From a virus, in the IMG/VR virus record IMGVR_UViG_3300033049_000020, positions 777 to 64,776 of that record: a DNA stretch of 64,000 nucleotides, one strand, 5' to 3'. The notes below the pieces were generated by a model, which was not told the DNA's origin, searched no databases, and saw only the letters and a list, made by a program, of their open reading frames with translations. Shown piece by piece: positions 51,579-59,085 of this stretch (the stretch's first letter is position 1; the number at the start of each line of letters is the position of its first letter). A program made the translations under genes and the position numbers.

Positions 51579-52202
51579 ATGGAAGATATAGTGAATACGT
51601 TATTGACTGGTGGGGTAGCAGTTGCATTGATTGGGGTGGCTAGTCAGTTATTATTCTGGTGGTTAAACTATGAAAAACCACCCAACTACAAAGAGGAGGG
51701 TGAAGTATCATCAACTTATTTTGATGATTTGATTGAGATACAGCAGATTATGGAACGAGTTCTGAATAAGACCGATGTCCAGAGGTTTTTAATATTAAAA
51801 ACCGAAAATGGGGGTGGTAAACCTAGATTGGGGAGCCATCTATATGCTAGTGTTATGTATGAGGCCATAGATGAACCCTTAGAATCGGTAAGAGATGACT
51901 ATCAAAGATTATTGGTTGACGATATTTATGTCAAGATGTTAAGTGATATAGGTCCTGGAATTCCTAATAAACTTATCAGGAATAAAATGAAAGATGGCAT
52001 TCTTAAGCGTATTTATTTAAAAGAGAATATTGCCTATTCTGAAGTACACTATATAGATGAAACGGACAGTGCGTTTTTCTATCTTAGTTTAGCAACTAGT
52101 GAGGACTCAAGATTTGATAATCCGATAGATAGGGTGGAGATTGAAATAGCTATAAGCAAATTGGTCAATATATTTGACCGCATTAAAAAGGGGGAATTGT
52201 AA
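51579..52202 (+). CDS. membrane-anchored protein, paralogue 1
   Basis: 207 aa. An N-terminal membrane segment (GGVAVALIGVASQLLFWWL) precedes a soluble domain with VQRFLILKTENGGGKPR and IAYSEVHYIDETDSAFFYLS. The last part parallels the next protein (IKYSEIHKIIENDSVMYVLG). The domain may be GAF-like. Function unknown. Confidence 0.55.
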   Translation: MEDIVNTLLTGGVAVALIGVASQLLFWWLNYEKPPNYKEEGEVSSTYFDDLIEIQQIMERVLNKTDVQRFLILKTENGGGKPRLGSHLYASVMYEAIDEPLESVRDDYQRLLVDDIYVKMLSDIGPGIPNKLIRNKMKDGILKRIYLKENIAYSEVHYIDETDSAFFYLSLATSEDSRFDNPIDRVEIEIAISKLVNIFDRIKKGEL

Positions 52203-52763
52203 ATGGAGTTACTAATCGCAATAATACTCGTATTAATATTCATTAATACGTGGATGATGTTTAAATTATTTTTAAATCCTACCCGTGTTATCACACCAGC
52301 AATGAAAGCAATTAAGGCGATAGACGAAGTTTATACTATATTGAATGAAATGGCAGATGGTACAGATACACATAAAGTATCGATAGGTAGGGTTTGTTAT
52401 ACGTCTGACGAACCGTTTGTAGAAATATTATACGATAATAATATCGTGGATGAGATTAGGTACAATAAGAAGTTTAATAAAATATTTTTAGACCAGAAAA
52501 TGGTCGATGAATTTAAATTGGTATCTAAAGGTGATGTTTTAAAGATAACTATTTCAGATTTATCAGCAGGGCAAAGAAAAACTATATGCCAACATGAAGA
52601 CATCAAATATTCTGAAATACATAAGATAATAGAGAATGACTCGGTTATGTATGTTCTAGGATTACATCATAAAAAAGAGATAGGTGAAATTAAACAAGTA
52701 TCACCTAACATATATGTTGATAGATTAATTGACATTTTCCAAAATAACGAGACAGACACTTAA
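52203..52763 (+). CDS. membrane-anchored protein, paralogue 2
   Basis: 186 aa, starting directly after the previous stop. N-terminal membrane segment LLIAIILVLIFINTWMMF, then a domain related to that of the neighbour. The pair may form a heteromeric membrane complex, for example in superinfection exclusion; this is inference from topology only. Confidence 0.55.
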   Translation: MELLIAIILVLIFINTWMMFKLFLNPTRVITPAMKAIKAIDEVYTILNEMADGTDTHKVSIGRVCYTSDEPFVEILYDNNIVDEIRYNKKFNKIFLDQKMVDEFKLVSKGDVLKITISDLSAGQRKTICQHEDIKYSEIHKIIENDSVMYVLGLHHKKEIGEIKQVSPNIYVDRLIDIFQNNETDT

Positions 52764-52794
52764 TTGTAAATCCCAATTTTATTTCGTATCTTTG
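52764..52794 (+). promoter_or_regulatory. Bacteroidota-type promoter (methyltransferase)
   Basis: TTG 52764-52766, N20, TATCTTTG 52787-52794; ATG at 52800. Confidence 0.82.
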
Positions 52795-52799
52795 TAGAT

Positions 52800-53840
52800 A
52801 TGATTTCAAAGGGGCACCCATTATACATTAATAAAAAGGTTTGGAACAAGTTTTCAGACCAAGAAATGGAACGGTTTGTTAAAGACGTATTTGATAATTA
52901 TCGAGATTCCTCATTTCCTTACTTTAATTTATCTCCAGAAGATGTGGAGAAAGGAGTTAAGAAGATGTTGGAGTTTGATACCAGTACTTTGACATTAAAG
53001 GATAATACGCTCAAACAAGTAATGTTAGGATTGAACGTAGTTAATTACTTTATGCCGCATATGTTTGATGTGAAATGTAATAACTTCCAATCCCCAATGG
53101 AATGTTTCGAGGATGATGAGAAGTTCATGAAGGCGATTCGCAAGAGAATTAAGCTTGGAGATAATATGAGTGACGCTGGAATGAGAAAGGCGTTAAGTTG
53201 GACAAGTGGAACCCAGAAAGTGTCTAACTTCAGACCAACAATAGCAAAATACATTTATGATAATTACTCTGGTGATGGTGGTGTACTAGATTTCAGTTCG
53301 GGGTTCGGTGGCCGACTATTAGGAGCCACCACATCAGATAAAGTGAAGAAGTATACTGGCGTTGACCCATCAAAGGAAACATTCTATCGATTGTGTGAAC
53401 TAGCTGAAGAAATATCGGAATATGGTACAGACACACCTTACATCGCTATGCATAATAATGCAATAGAGGATTGTGTGTTTTCTGATGGTGAATTTGACTT
53501 AGCATTCTCATCCCCACCATACTTCAATACTGAAGAGTATGCATATGAAGAGACTCAATCTTTTGTGAGATATACCGAAGCTGAATTGTGGAGAGACAAT
53601 TTTTTAGTACCATTAATAGACAACTGTCACAAATGGTTAAAGGAAGATGGGTATTTTATAATCAATATAGCTGATGTAAGGACATATAAGACGTTAGAAG
53701 ATGATACGGTTAGGTTGGCTAAGGAAAGAGGATTTAAGCTCGTTAAAACGTATAAAATGGCGTTGTCGTCACTAATGAAAGGAGGGTTCAAGTATGAGCC
53801 AATATTTGTATTTAAAAAAGAGAACAATGAAAATAATTGA
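52800..53840 (+). CDS. DNA methyltransferase (amino-MTase, SPPY type)
   Basis: 346 aa. SAM-binding motif I LDFSSGFGGRLLGA, an acidic motif II (KYTGVDPSKET), and catalytic motif IV FSSPPYFNTEEY, which points to N4-cytosine or N6-adenine methylation. The N-terminal ~150 residues probably recognise DNA. No restriction partner adjacent; a role protecting phage DNA is likely. Confidence 0.78.
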   Translation: MISKGHPLYINKKVWNKFSDQEMERFVKDVFDNYRDSSFPYFNLSPEDVEKGVKKMLEFDTSTLTLKDNTLKQVMLGLNVVNYFMPHMFDVKCNNFQSPMECFEDDEKFMKAIRKRIKLGDNMSDAGMRKALSWTSGTQKVSNFRPTIAKYIYDNYSGDGGVLDFSSGFGGRLLGATTSDKVKKYTGVDPSKETFYRLCELAEEISEYGTDTPYIAMHNNAIEDCVFSDGEFDLAFSSPPYFNTEEYAYEETQSFVRYTEAELWRDNFLVPLIDNCHKWLKEDGYFIINIADVRTYKTLEDDTVRLAKERGFKLVKTYKMALSSLMKGGFKYEPIFVFKKENNENN

Positions 53841-54048
53841 AAATTTAGACGTTAGAGTAACTTACGTAGTAGGACTTGGTAATGTAGAAGTACCTGATGA
53901 AATATATGAAGAGCTTATGGATATTGCCAATAACGGAATTGAAGTAGATGAGCATTGCCAACATTATGAAGCTGCTGAATGGTTACGTAATAACATTAGA
54001 GAAGGAGATAGTTGCGAACATAGCACTGAAATTGAAGACATGTTTTAA
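53827..54048 (+). CDS. unknown small acidic protein
   Basis: 73 aa from ATG 53827 (MKIIENLDVRVTYVVGLG...), overlapping the methyltransferase end by 14 nt. His/Cys near the C-terminus (DEHCQHYEAAEWL). Unknown. Confidence 0.5.
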   Translation: MKIIENLDVRVTYVVGLGNVEVPDEIYEELMDIANNGIEVDEHCQHYEAAEWLRNNIREGDSCEHSTEIEDMF

Positions 54049-54236
54049 TGAACGAGACCGAAAACCCAATAGCATCGGAAGTGACACCAACTAAACCTAA
54101 TAGTATTAGATGTAAGTTTGGTTCACATAAGAAAATATATGTACAAGAACATAGAATTAACGGAGAACCATTTGATAAGAAGTGCGTTCGATGTGGAAAG
54201 GATTTCGATGTTCTATACCTAATAACATTAATGTAA
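54048..54236 (+). CDS. small zinc-ribbon-like protein
   Basis: 62 aa with RCKFGSHKK and KKCVRCGKDF. One clear CxxC and an upstream Cys/His; could bind zinc. Function unknown. Coupled to the previous gene (TAATG). Confidence 0.5.
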   Translation: MNETENPIASEVTPTKPNSIRCKFGSHKKIYVQEHRINGEPFDKKCVRCGKDFDVLYLITLM

Positions 54237-54248
54237 TAGAAATAAGAT

Positions 54249-54746
54249 ATGTATAATGAAGTAACAGGTAACTTAATTAAATTAGCGGAGGCTGGAGAAT
54301 TTGATGTAATTGCACATGGTTGTAATTGCTTCTGTCAGATGGGTGCTGGAATAGCACCACAGATGGCCAAGGCATTCGGAGTAGATGACTTCAAGTTGGA
54401 AGGTGATGAGTATAAACGAGACTTTAATAAACTTGGTAATATTGATTACGAACATGTTGGTTATCACCCAAAAGGGGCTAAGGTAGGTAGACGGTTGACT
54501 GCGGTTAATACTTATACTCAGTTTGGATTCGGTAGAAATCATGACAATGGAACTGAGCAACCTTTGAATTATTATGCATTAGGTATGTGCCTGACAAAAA
54601 TTAATCACGAATTTAAGGGTCAACATATTGGGTTACCGATGATTGGGTGCGGTCTTGCAGGTGGAGATTGGGATGTGGTTAAGGAGATGATTAAAGACCT
54701 ATTGGTCGATTGTAACGTAACAGTAGTAATGTACGATGGAATATAG
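54249..54746 (+). CDS. macro domain protein
   Basis: 165 aa. GNLIKLAEAGEFDVIAHGCNC, CQMGAGIAPQMAKAF and GLPMIGCGLAGGDWDVV are the ADP-ribose-binding loops of the macro fold. Relatives remove ADP-ribose from proteins or nucleic acids or dephosphorylate ADP-ribose 1''-phosphate from tRNA repair. Either would make sense here: anti-defence or tRNA metabolism. Confidence 0.8.
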   Translation: MYNEVTGNLIKLAEAGEFDVIAHGCNCFCQMGAGIAPQMAKAFGVDDFKLEGDEYKRDFNKLGNIDYEHVGYHPKGAKVGRRLTAVNTYTQFGFGRNHDNGTEQPLNYYALGMCLTKINHEFKGQHIGLPMIGCGLAGGDWDVVKEMIKDLLVDCNVTVVMYDGI

Positions 54747-54785
54747 AGCAGACATTCCCACACCACCAAATAAAAATAATAAACT

Positions 54786-54980
54786 ATGATAGAAGAAGAC
54801 AATATAACCGCTCAGTTAATAGAAGAGCAAGCATCACTAACGATGATAATAGAACAACTGGATAGTATGACCTCAATAGAATTTGTTGAGTTCGGTAACG
54901 CAACACGATTGAGTAGAGATATTACTAAAGGTAAGATAGAAGCATTGAAATGGGTATTAGAAATAGAGAATGACCAATAA
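54786..54980 (+). CDS. unknown small helical protein
   Basis: 64 aa, acidic, helical (MIEEDNITAQLIEEQAS...). Overlaps the next gene. No family recognised. Confidence 0.5.
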   Translation: MIEEDNITAQLIEEQASLTMIIEQLDSMTSIEFVEFGNATRLSRDITKGKIEALKWVLEIENDQ

Positions 54981-55161
54981 GAAATTTGCATTAACCCTAG
55001 TGGCAATGGCTACAATAGGAGCCATACCATTATTATTATTAGAGGGTAGAGAAATAATAATTGGAGTCACCGTTTGGTACCTATCAGTATTAGTGATGAT
55101 AGGTAATGGTACAACCGTAGTAAAAAATTTTTGGAAAATTAAGCACAAAATACAAAAATAA
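54970..55161 (+). CDS. small membrane protein
   Basis: 63 aa with two hydrophobic segments (LTLVAMATIGAIPLLLL; IIIGVTVWYLSVLVMIG) and a basic tail. Overlaps the upstream gene by 11 nt. Unknown role. Confidence 0.5.
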   Translation: MTNKKFALTLVAMATIGAIPLLLLEGREIIIGVTVWYLSVLVMIGNGTTVVKNFWKIKHKIQK

Positions 55162-55183
55162 TAGAAAATATTTTCCAGAAGAC

Positions 55184-55214
55184 TTGTATTATTGGAAACT
55201 TTTTCGTATCTTTG
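55184..55214 (+). promoter_or_regulatory. Bacteroidota-type promoter of a ncRNA
   Basis: TTG 55184-55186, N20, TATCTTTG 55207-55214. No open frame lies between it and the terminator at 55386-55419. Confidence 0.82.
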
Positions 55215-55220
55215 TACTAA

Positions 55221-55420
55221 TTATAATAAACAGGTAGAACTTTCTGCCTAACCTAAAGAATAGAAATCGGTGAAAATGATGAGTATACATATTAGTTCGA
55301 TTAATTGGAGACGCAATGTCACCATGGTCAGCAATTGCTTAGATTTCACCAAAACAGGAATATAAAGCAATATCTCGAAAGAGTTAAGCCCTGACCAGTT
55401 AAACGGTCAGGGCTTTTTTA
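55221..55420 (+). ncRNA. ~200-nt structured RNA with own promoter and terminator
   Basis: Bounded by a perfect promoter and the terminator AAGCCCTGACC/GGTCAGGGCTT plus T-run (55386-55419). Inside: hairpin GGTAGAA/TTCTGCC near the 5' end, and a long-range pair GGTGAAA/TTTCACC enclosing about 80 nt. No recognised RNA family. The 5' end is estimated from the promoter. Confidence 0.65.
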
Positions 55421-55426
55421 TTATAT

Positions 55427-55498
55427 GGTGTTTTAAGCTTTAAGGTGAAGCGCTAGGCTGTGAACCTAGAGAAAACGGCTCGGTACCGTTATTACACC
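55427..55498 (+). tRNA. tRNA-His(GUG)
   Basis: Extra G-1 pairs with C73. D-stem GCTT/AAGC, anticodon arm CTAGG-CTGTGAA-CCTAG, T-stem AACGG/CCGTT with an odd loop CTCGGTA. The acceptor GTGTTTT/ATTACAC has two T-T mismatches. A second, regular tRNA-His is at 56607. Confidence 0.7.
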
Positions 55499-55551
55499 CT
55501 TTAGTGGTCGTTTTTGTACCAGCGACATATTTATATTAAAACAATATAGAT

Positions 55552-56199
55552 ATGGCAAGGAAACGAAACAAGTATCACTACATTTATAAGACTACCAATC
55601 TTTTAAATGATAAATATTACATAGGTATGCACTCAACGTCTAATTTAGACGATGGGTACATGGGAAGCGGTAAGAGATTGAGGTATTCAATCAATAAGCA
55701 TGGTGTAACAAACCATAAGATTGAGATACTGGAATTCTTCGACAGTAGAGAAGAGTTGGTTAAGCGTGAAGAGGAAGTGGTTAATTTAGATGAAATAGCC
55801 AAAGTGGAGTGTATGAATTTAAGAGTTGGTGGTAGTGGTGGGTTTTCACCAGAACAACAACGATTAAACGCTGAGAAGTCCAATGCGAAGCAAAGGGTTC
55901 TTAGGGAAACAGACCCAGAGTGGGTGGGAGCATACAATAATAAGATTAGTGCTGCTAGAGTAAAGGAGTACGCTGATGGTGAGAGAAGTAAGAAGTGGCA
56001 GAAGGATTGGACAGGACTAAAACATAGTGAAGAGGCTAAACGAAAGATGAGCGAATCCACTAAAGGTACTGGAACTGGGAAGGATAATTCACAGTATGGT
56101 ACTTATTGGATAAGTAAAGATGGGGTTAGCAAAAAAATAAAGAAGGAAGACTTAGAAAGTATGACTCAACAAGGTTGGGTCAGAGGAATAAAAAAATAG
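55552..56199 (+). CDS. GIY-YIG endonuclease in the tRNA cluster
   Basis: 215 aa. GIY-YIG domain HYIYKTTNLLNDKYYIGMHS, then GYMGSGKRLRYSINKHG and a NUMOD3-like GLKHSEEAKRKMSES. Paralogous along its length to the 59817 protein, and each has an ATATTTATA motif (here 55527-55535) and a similar leader ending ATATAGAT(T)ATGGCAAG. It lies between tRNA genes. Confidence 0.85.
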   Translation: MARKRNKYHYIYKTTNLLNDKYYIGMHSTSNLDDGYMGSGKRLRYSINKHGVTNHKIEILEFFDSREELVKREEEVVNLDEIAKVECMNLRVGGSGGFSPEQQRLNAEKSNAKQRVLRETDPEWVGAYNNKISAARVKEYADGERSKKWQKDWTGLKHSEEAKRKMSESTKGTGTGKDNSQYGTYWISKDGVSKKIKKEDLESMTQQGWVRGIKK

Positions 56200-56248
56200 T
56201 TGTTATCTGTGAGATAACATGTTCTTTGACATCTTGGTATTAATTTTA

Positions 56249-56272
56249 TCCGCACATAACCGTGTGCGGATA
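56249..56272 (+). terminator. hairpin before the tRNA array
   Basis: ATCCGCACA-TAACCG-TGTGCGGAT, perfect 9-bp stem without T-run. It may act as a processing signal or terminator. Confidence 0.5.
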
Positions 56273-56275
56273 TAC

Positions 56276-56346
56276 ACAGGTGAGAGCTTAGGAGCCAGCA
56301 AGTCTCCAAAACTTCGCTGTAGGGGGTTCGATGCCCTCCACCTGTG
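56276..56346 (+). tRNA. tRNA-Trp(CCA)
   Basis: Acceptor ACAGGTG/CACCTGT, discriminator G, anticodon loop CTCCAAA, T-arm GGGGG-TTCGATG-CCCTC. The anticodon stem has one C-C mismatch. Confidence 0.75.
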
Positions 56347-56350
56347 CAAT

Positions 56351-56440
56351 CGGAAAGGCAAGCCAATAGGTGGTGGCCGCACTTTGCTAAAGTGTTAGGA
56401 GTAACCAGTCTCGTATGGGTTCGATTCCCATTCTTTCCGC
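56351..56440 (+). tRNA. tRNA-Ser(GCU)
   Basis: Acceptor CGGAAAG/CTTTCCG, anticodon arm GCACT-TTGCTAA-AGTGT, long variable arm, T-arm with TTCGATT. Confidence 0.8.
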
Positions 56441-56447
56441 AACAATA

Positions 56448-56528
56448 GAGGGTACCGTCAAGGTGACAAACTGGTTTTGAACGTCAGGGGTACGGGTGAC
56501 TGTACGGGTTTCGATTACTCTACCCTCT
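56448..56528 (+). tRNA. tRNA-Ser(UGA)
   Basis: Acceptor GAGGGTA/TACCCTC, anticodon arm CTGGT-TTTGAAC-GTCAG, long variable arm; T-stem GGGT/ACTC with loop TTCGATT. Confidence 0.7.
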
Positions 56529-56564
56529 ACCCTTGACTTTTTGGTACTTAGCACTACGTTTATT

Positions 56565-56597
56565 CGTAGCAATGGTTCGATTCCATTATCTTCCGCT
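56565..56597 (+). pseudogene. 3' fragment of a tRNA
   Basis: T-arm AATGG-TTCGATT-CCATT followed by ATCTTCCGC, but no matching 5' acceptor or D-arm upstream. It is preceded by CTTGACTTTTT and a GTTTATT stretch like homing-gene leaders, so it may be the scar of an insertion and deletion. Confidence 0.5.
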
Positions 56598-56606
56598 TGA
56601 CTTTAT

Positions 56607-56679
56607 GGTGTCTATAGTGTAGTGGTAACACGACTGCTTGTGGTGCAGTTATCGTCAGTTCGAACCTGATTAGACACCC
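56607..56679 (+). tRNA. tRNA-His(GUG), second copy
   Basis: Acceptor GGTGTCT/AGACACC, anticodon arm ACTGC-TTGTGGT-GCAGT, T-arm GTCAG-TTCGAAC-CTGAT. Regular cloverleaf. Confidence 0.85.
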
Positions 56680-56688
56680 TTAAATTTT

Positions 56689-56804
56689 TAGGTGAAAGCG
56701 GAATGGGAGACGCGGCTCTAAAACGTGGAGTGTCAGAGACTAAAATCTCGCAATGAAACCTACCAAGGTGAATTTGTAATTGAGTTCGAATCTCAATCAC
56801 CTGA
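56689..56804 (+). ncRNA. tRNA-like gene with extra hairpins (116 nt)
   Basis: Acceptor TAGGTGA/TCACCTG, D-arm GCG-GAATGGGAGA-CGC and T-arm TTGAG-TTCGAAT-CTCAA are regular. GCTCT/GGAGT could be an anticodon stem, but its loop lacks U33. About 48 further nt contain GAGA-CTAAAA-TCTC and ACCT-ACCA-AGGT hairpins. Identity not assignable. Confidence 0.5.
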
Positions 56805-56844
56805 CTAAAATTAAAAAAATGTGTAGAATTAACAAATGAAATAA

Positions 56845-56918
56845 GGGGAGATGTATAACTGGTTTAATCGGTGGCGTTGTTAGCGCTTACCATGTCGGTT
56901 CGAATCCGACTCGCCCCT
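56845..56918 (+). tRNA. tRNA-Asn(GUU)
   Basis: Anticodon loop TTGTTAG, T-arm GTCGG-TTCGAAT-CCGAC, acceptor GGGGAGA/TCGCCCC with one A-G; the anticodon stem ends in a T-T pair. Confidence 0.75.
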
Positions 56919-56924
56919 CAAAAT

Positions 56925-56950
56925 GCCTCCATGGTGTAACTGGATAACAT
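56925..56950 (+). pseudogene. 5' half of an interrupted tRNA-Arg
   Basis: GCCTCCA acceptor half plus D-arm; 22 of 26 nt match the complete tRNA-Arg that starts immediately after it. The acceptor pairs with TGGGGGT of the 3' half at 57639-57645. Confidence 0.65.
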
Positions 56951-57023
56951 GGCTCTATGGTGTAATTGGATAACATTTTTCTCTTCTAAAGAAAAGTTTC
57001 AGGTTCGAACCCTGATAGGGCTA
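56951..57023 (+). tRNA. tRNA-Arg(UCU), CCA encoded
   Basis: Acceptor GGCTCTA/TAGGGCT followed by ACCA, anticodon arm TTTCT-CTTCTAA-AGAAA, T-arm TCAGG-TTCGAAC-CCTGA. It sits inside the broken tRNA-Arg. Confidence 0.82.
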
Positions 57024-57076
57024 CCATGTAACGGATAATTTTTGAACTTTATCCATTGCACTCCATATTTATTACT

Positions 57077-57604
57077 ATGGAGAAAGAATTTCTAGTGGAT
57101 TGTATTGACAAAGATATGTCAGTATACCAAATATCTAAGGTGATTAAAAAAGCGCCTAACACTGTTACCTATTGGTTGAACAAGTTTGAATTAAAGACTA
57201 ACCATAAATCGTTTAAAGATAAGGGTATTCTTGACTATGGTGGTGAAAGGGAATGTCCCAGATGCACTAAAACAAAGCCGTTAAGTGAATATTACGATAG
57301 AAGGGGTAAGAAGGGTTCATCAGTTTATTGTAAGCCCTGTACCACAGACCAATCTACAGAACGACAACGTAACTTGAAGCAGCTTGCTATCGATTATAAG
57401 GGTGGTGGTTGTGAAGTGTGTGGGTATGACAAATATAATGGTGCTTTAGATTTTCACCATATAGACCCTACTGAAAAGGATTTCAACATATCCAAAATAA
57501 CTAGTTACACGTTTACTGATAAAGTTAAAGCTGAATTAGATAAATGTGCCCTAGTATGCTCCAATTGTCATAGGGAGATATATGGTGGGGTAATAGAATT
57601 GTAG
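57077..57604 (+). CDS. HNH homing endonuclease inserted in a tRNA-Arg gene
   Basis: 175 aa from ATG 57077. An N-terminal HTH-like segment (MSVYQISKVIKKAPNTVTYW) is followed by a zinc ribbon (RECPRCTKTK...VYCKPC) and HNH core CEVCGYDKYNGALDFHHIDP...CALVCSNCHREI. The stop TAG abuts the anticodon loop of the tRNA-Arg 3' half. Its leader ATATTTATTACTATGGA equals that of the 13274 GIY-YIG gene. Confidence 0.85.
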   Translation: MEKEFLVDCIDKDMSVYQISKVIKKAPNTVTYWLNKFELKTNHKSFKDKGILDYGGERECPRCTKTKPLSEYYDRRGKKGSSVYCKPCTTDQSTERQRNLKQLAIDYKGGGCEVCGYDKYNGALDFHHIDPTEKDFNISKITSYTFTDKVKAELDKCALVCSNCHREIYGGVIEL

Positions 57605-57646
57605 CCTTCTAAGCGTTTGTTCTGGGTTCGAGTCCTAGTGGGGGTA
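57605..57646 (+). pseudogene. 3' half of the interrupted tRNA-Arg(UCU)
   Basis: Loop CTTCTAA (anticodon UCU), T-arm CTGGG-TTCGAGT-CCTAG, acceptor TGGGGGT, discriminator A. Its 5' half lies 650 bp upstream at 56925. Confidence 0.7.
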
Positions 57647-57670
57647 CATTAATAATTAAAATTAGAAACA

Positions 57671-58048
57671 ATGGCAAGAGAACTATTACCTGAAGTACGA
57701 GAGTTCACATATGACTATGTGAAAAGGTATCCATATACCACTTCAGCACCTATTGTTAGCCTATCTTATATTAAAGGTTGGAGCGATGGTTTGAAGCATA
57801 TGGAATTGAGAGCATTGGTCATCAAAGAGATGGACAGAGCTAAGAAGAGAATTAAGGGTGAGAAAGATGACCTTATAACTAAACATGGTGGTAAGTGTAA
57901 GAAGTGTAAGAGAGATGTTAAGTTTGAGGTGATGCCCGATTATGATAGAATGGAAGATTATGGTAGGGCTATAATGTATGGTGACGGTCACGGACACAGC
58001 GATGTGATGTATTGTCAACGATGTTATACGCATAGAATAACAAAATAA
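57671..58048 (+). CDS. zinc-ribbon-like unknown protein
   Basis: 125 aa. GGKCKKCKRDVKFEV and VMYCQRCYTHR form two CxxC pairs, likely one zinc site. Basic N-terminal half. Located between tRNA genes; function unknown. Confidence 0.6.
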   Translation: MARELLPEVREFTYDYVKRYPYTTSAPIVSLSYIKGWSDGLKHMELRALVIKEMDRAKKRIKGEKDDLITKHGGKCKKCKRDVKFEVMPDYDRMEDYGRAIMYGDGHGHSDVMYCQRCYTHRITK

Positions 58049-58053
58049 TAAAT

Positions 58054-58127
58054 TGGGTGTCCTAGTAGTAGGGTACATTGTAGTCTGCGCAGATGAAATT
58101 ACGAAGGTGCAACACCTTCACACCCAG
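58054..58127 (+). ncRNA. tRNA-like gene, non-canonical
   Basis: Acceptor TGGGTGT/ACACCCA and T-stem GAAGG/CCTTC with loop TGCAACA. The middle 42 nt contain CCTA-GTAG-TAGG and TCTG-CG-CAGA instead of ordinary D and anticodon arms. Identity unclear. Confidence 0.5.
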
Positions 58128-58132
58128 CATAT

Positions 58133-58160
58133 TGACTTATGGTGAAATTGGTTATCACTT
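58133..58160 (+). pseudogene. 5' tRNA fragment
   Basis: A D-arm (GTG-AAATTGGTTAT-CAC) with 5' acceptor-like TGACTTA, ended by the CTTGACTTTT...ATATTTATA leader of the HNH gene. No matching 3' half found. Confidence 0.45.
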
Positions 58161-58181
58161 GACTTTTATAGAACTAGCGTT

Positions 58182-58190
58182 ATATTTATA
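58182..58190 (+). promoter_or_regulatory. ATATTTATA leader motif (HNH gene)
   Basis: 21 nt before ATG 58211, with TTGACTTT about 30 nt upstream. Confidence 0.45.
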
Positions 58191-58210
58191 TCATATAAAG
58201 ATACATTAAT

Positions 58211-58813
58211 ATGGCTAGTTTAAAAGAAAAGATAGTAAAATTACGTAAAGAAGGTAAAACGTATGACGATATAAAAGAAAATTTAGGATGTTCAAAATCG
58301 ACAATATCTTATCATTGCCAAAGACATAACGTTGGAGATAAGCGTAAGCGAACGTTTTTAACTGATGAGGATGTTATTAAATTACAAAATTATTACTTAA
58401 TACACACCATTGAGGAATGCTGTAACGAGTTCAACATTTCAAGGACTACAGTACATAGATATACTGACAATAAGATTTGGGGTCTGACGGAGGATGAGAA
58501 AAAAAGTAGAAATTATAATAGGGTTAAATTACATAGACAAAAGATAAAAGAGAAAGCAGTAGAATATAAAGGTGGGGAGTGTGAAAAATGTGGATACAAT
58601 AAATGCTATTGGGCATTCGATTTTCACCATACTAACCCAGATGACAAAGAATTTACTATCTCCAAATACTCAACTCTGTCATGGGACAGAATTAAAGTGG
58701 AATTAGATAAGTGTGAGATGTTATGTGCTAACTGTCATAGAGAATCACATTATCAAGAGTATATCGATGATTTATATTGTGCGGTAACCAGCGTGTCTGA
58801 TACACATGACTAA
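58211..58813 (+). CDS. HNH homing endonuclease in the tRNA cluster
   Basis: 200 aa. Two HTH-like segments (GKTYDDIKENLGCSKSTISY; CCNEFNISRTTVHRYTD) precede the HNH core CEKCGYNKCYWAFDFHHTNP...CEMLCANCHRES. The last 36 nt lie inside a tRNA-Ile-like gene (58778-58854). Related to the 57077 and 61057 proteins. Confidence 0.84.
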   Translation: MASLKEKIVKLRKEGKTYDDIKENLGCSKSTISYHCQRHNVGDKRKRTFLTDEDVIKLQNYYLIHTIEECCNEFNISRTTVHRYTDNKIWGLTEDEKKSRNYNRVKLHRQKIKEKAVEYKGGECEKCGYNKCYWAFDFHHTNPDDKEFTISKYSTLSWDRIKVELDKCEMLCANCHRESHYQEYIDDLYCAVTSVSDTHD

Positions 58814-58854
58814 GGTAACGGTTGAAAATAAGGGTTCGATTCCCTTTCGCACAA
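58778..58854 (+). tRNA. tRNA-Ile(GAU)-like, anticodon arm inside the D-loop
   Basis: Acceptor TGTGCGG/TCGCACA; U8-A9; D-stem ACC (58787-58789)/GGT (58820-58822). Within the D-loop is CGTGT-CTGATAC-ACATG (58792-58808), anticodon GAU, then ACTAAGGTAAC with the usual GG. A 7-nt variable region follows, then T-arm AAGGG-TTCGATT-CCCTT. There is no anticodon arm at the normal position. Confidence 0.65.
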
Positions 58855-58859
58855 CACAT

Positions 58860-58950
58860 AGGCATGTAGCAGCCCAACCTGATAAGTTGGAGAACTGTAA
58901 TTGGTATCTTGCGATAACTTCAAATGTGGGTTCGATTCCCATCTTGCCTA
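58860..58950 (+). tRNA. tRNA-Ile(GAU)-like, anticodon arm inside the D-loop, CCA encoded
   Basis: Acceptor AGGCATG/CTTGCCT (one T-T) plus ACCA; U8-A9; D-stem GCAG (58869-58872)/TTGC (58909-58912). Nested arm CCAAC-CTGATAA-GTTGG (58874-58890), anticodon GAU, then a D-loop with AATTGGTAT. A 13-nt variable region, T-arm GTGGG-TTCGATT-CCCAT. Confidence 0.65.
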
Positions 58951-58973
58951 CCAATAAGTCACCAACGCCTCTC

Positions 58974-59075
58974 GTAGAAGCGCATCTTGGTATCTAAATG
59001 AGAATCAACGGATGTCGGCAGATGTTGATAGGATTTGTGACGGATGTTTATGGTCATCTAGGGCGTTCTTTTTAA
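58974..59075 (+). ncRNA. structured RNA candidate between tRNAs
   Basis: AACGCCT (58974-58980) can pair with AGGGCGTT (59060-59067), followed by CTTTTT, enclosing ATCAAC/GTTGAT and smaller stems. It could be a small RNA ending in a terminator. No gene is visible. Confidence 0.4.
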
Positions 59076-59085
59076 AACCATACTT

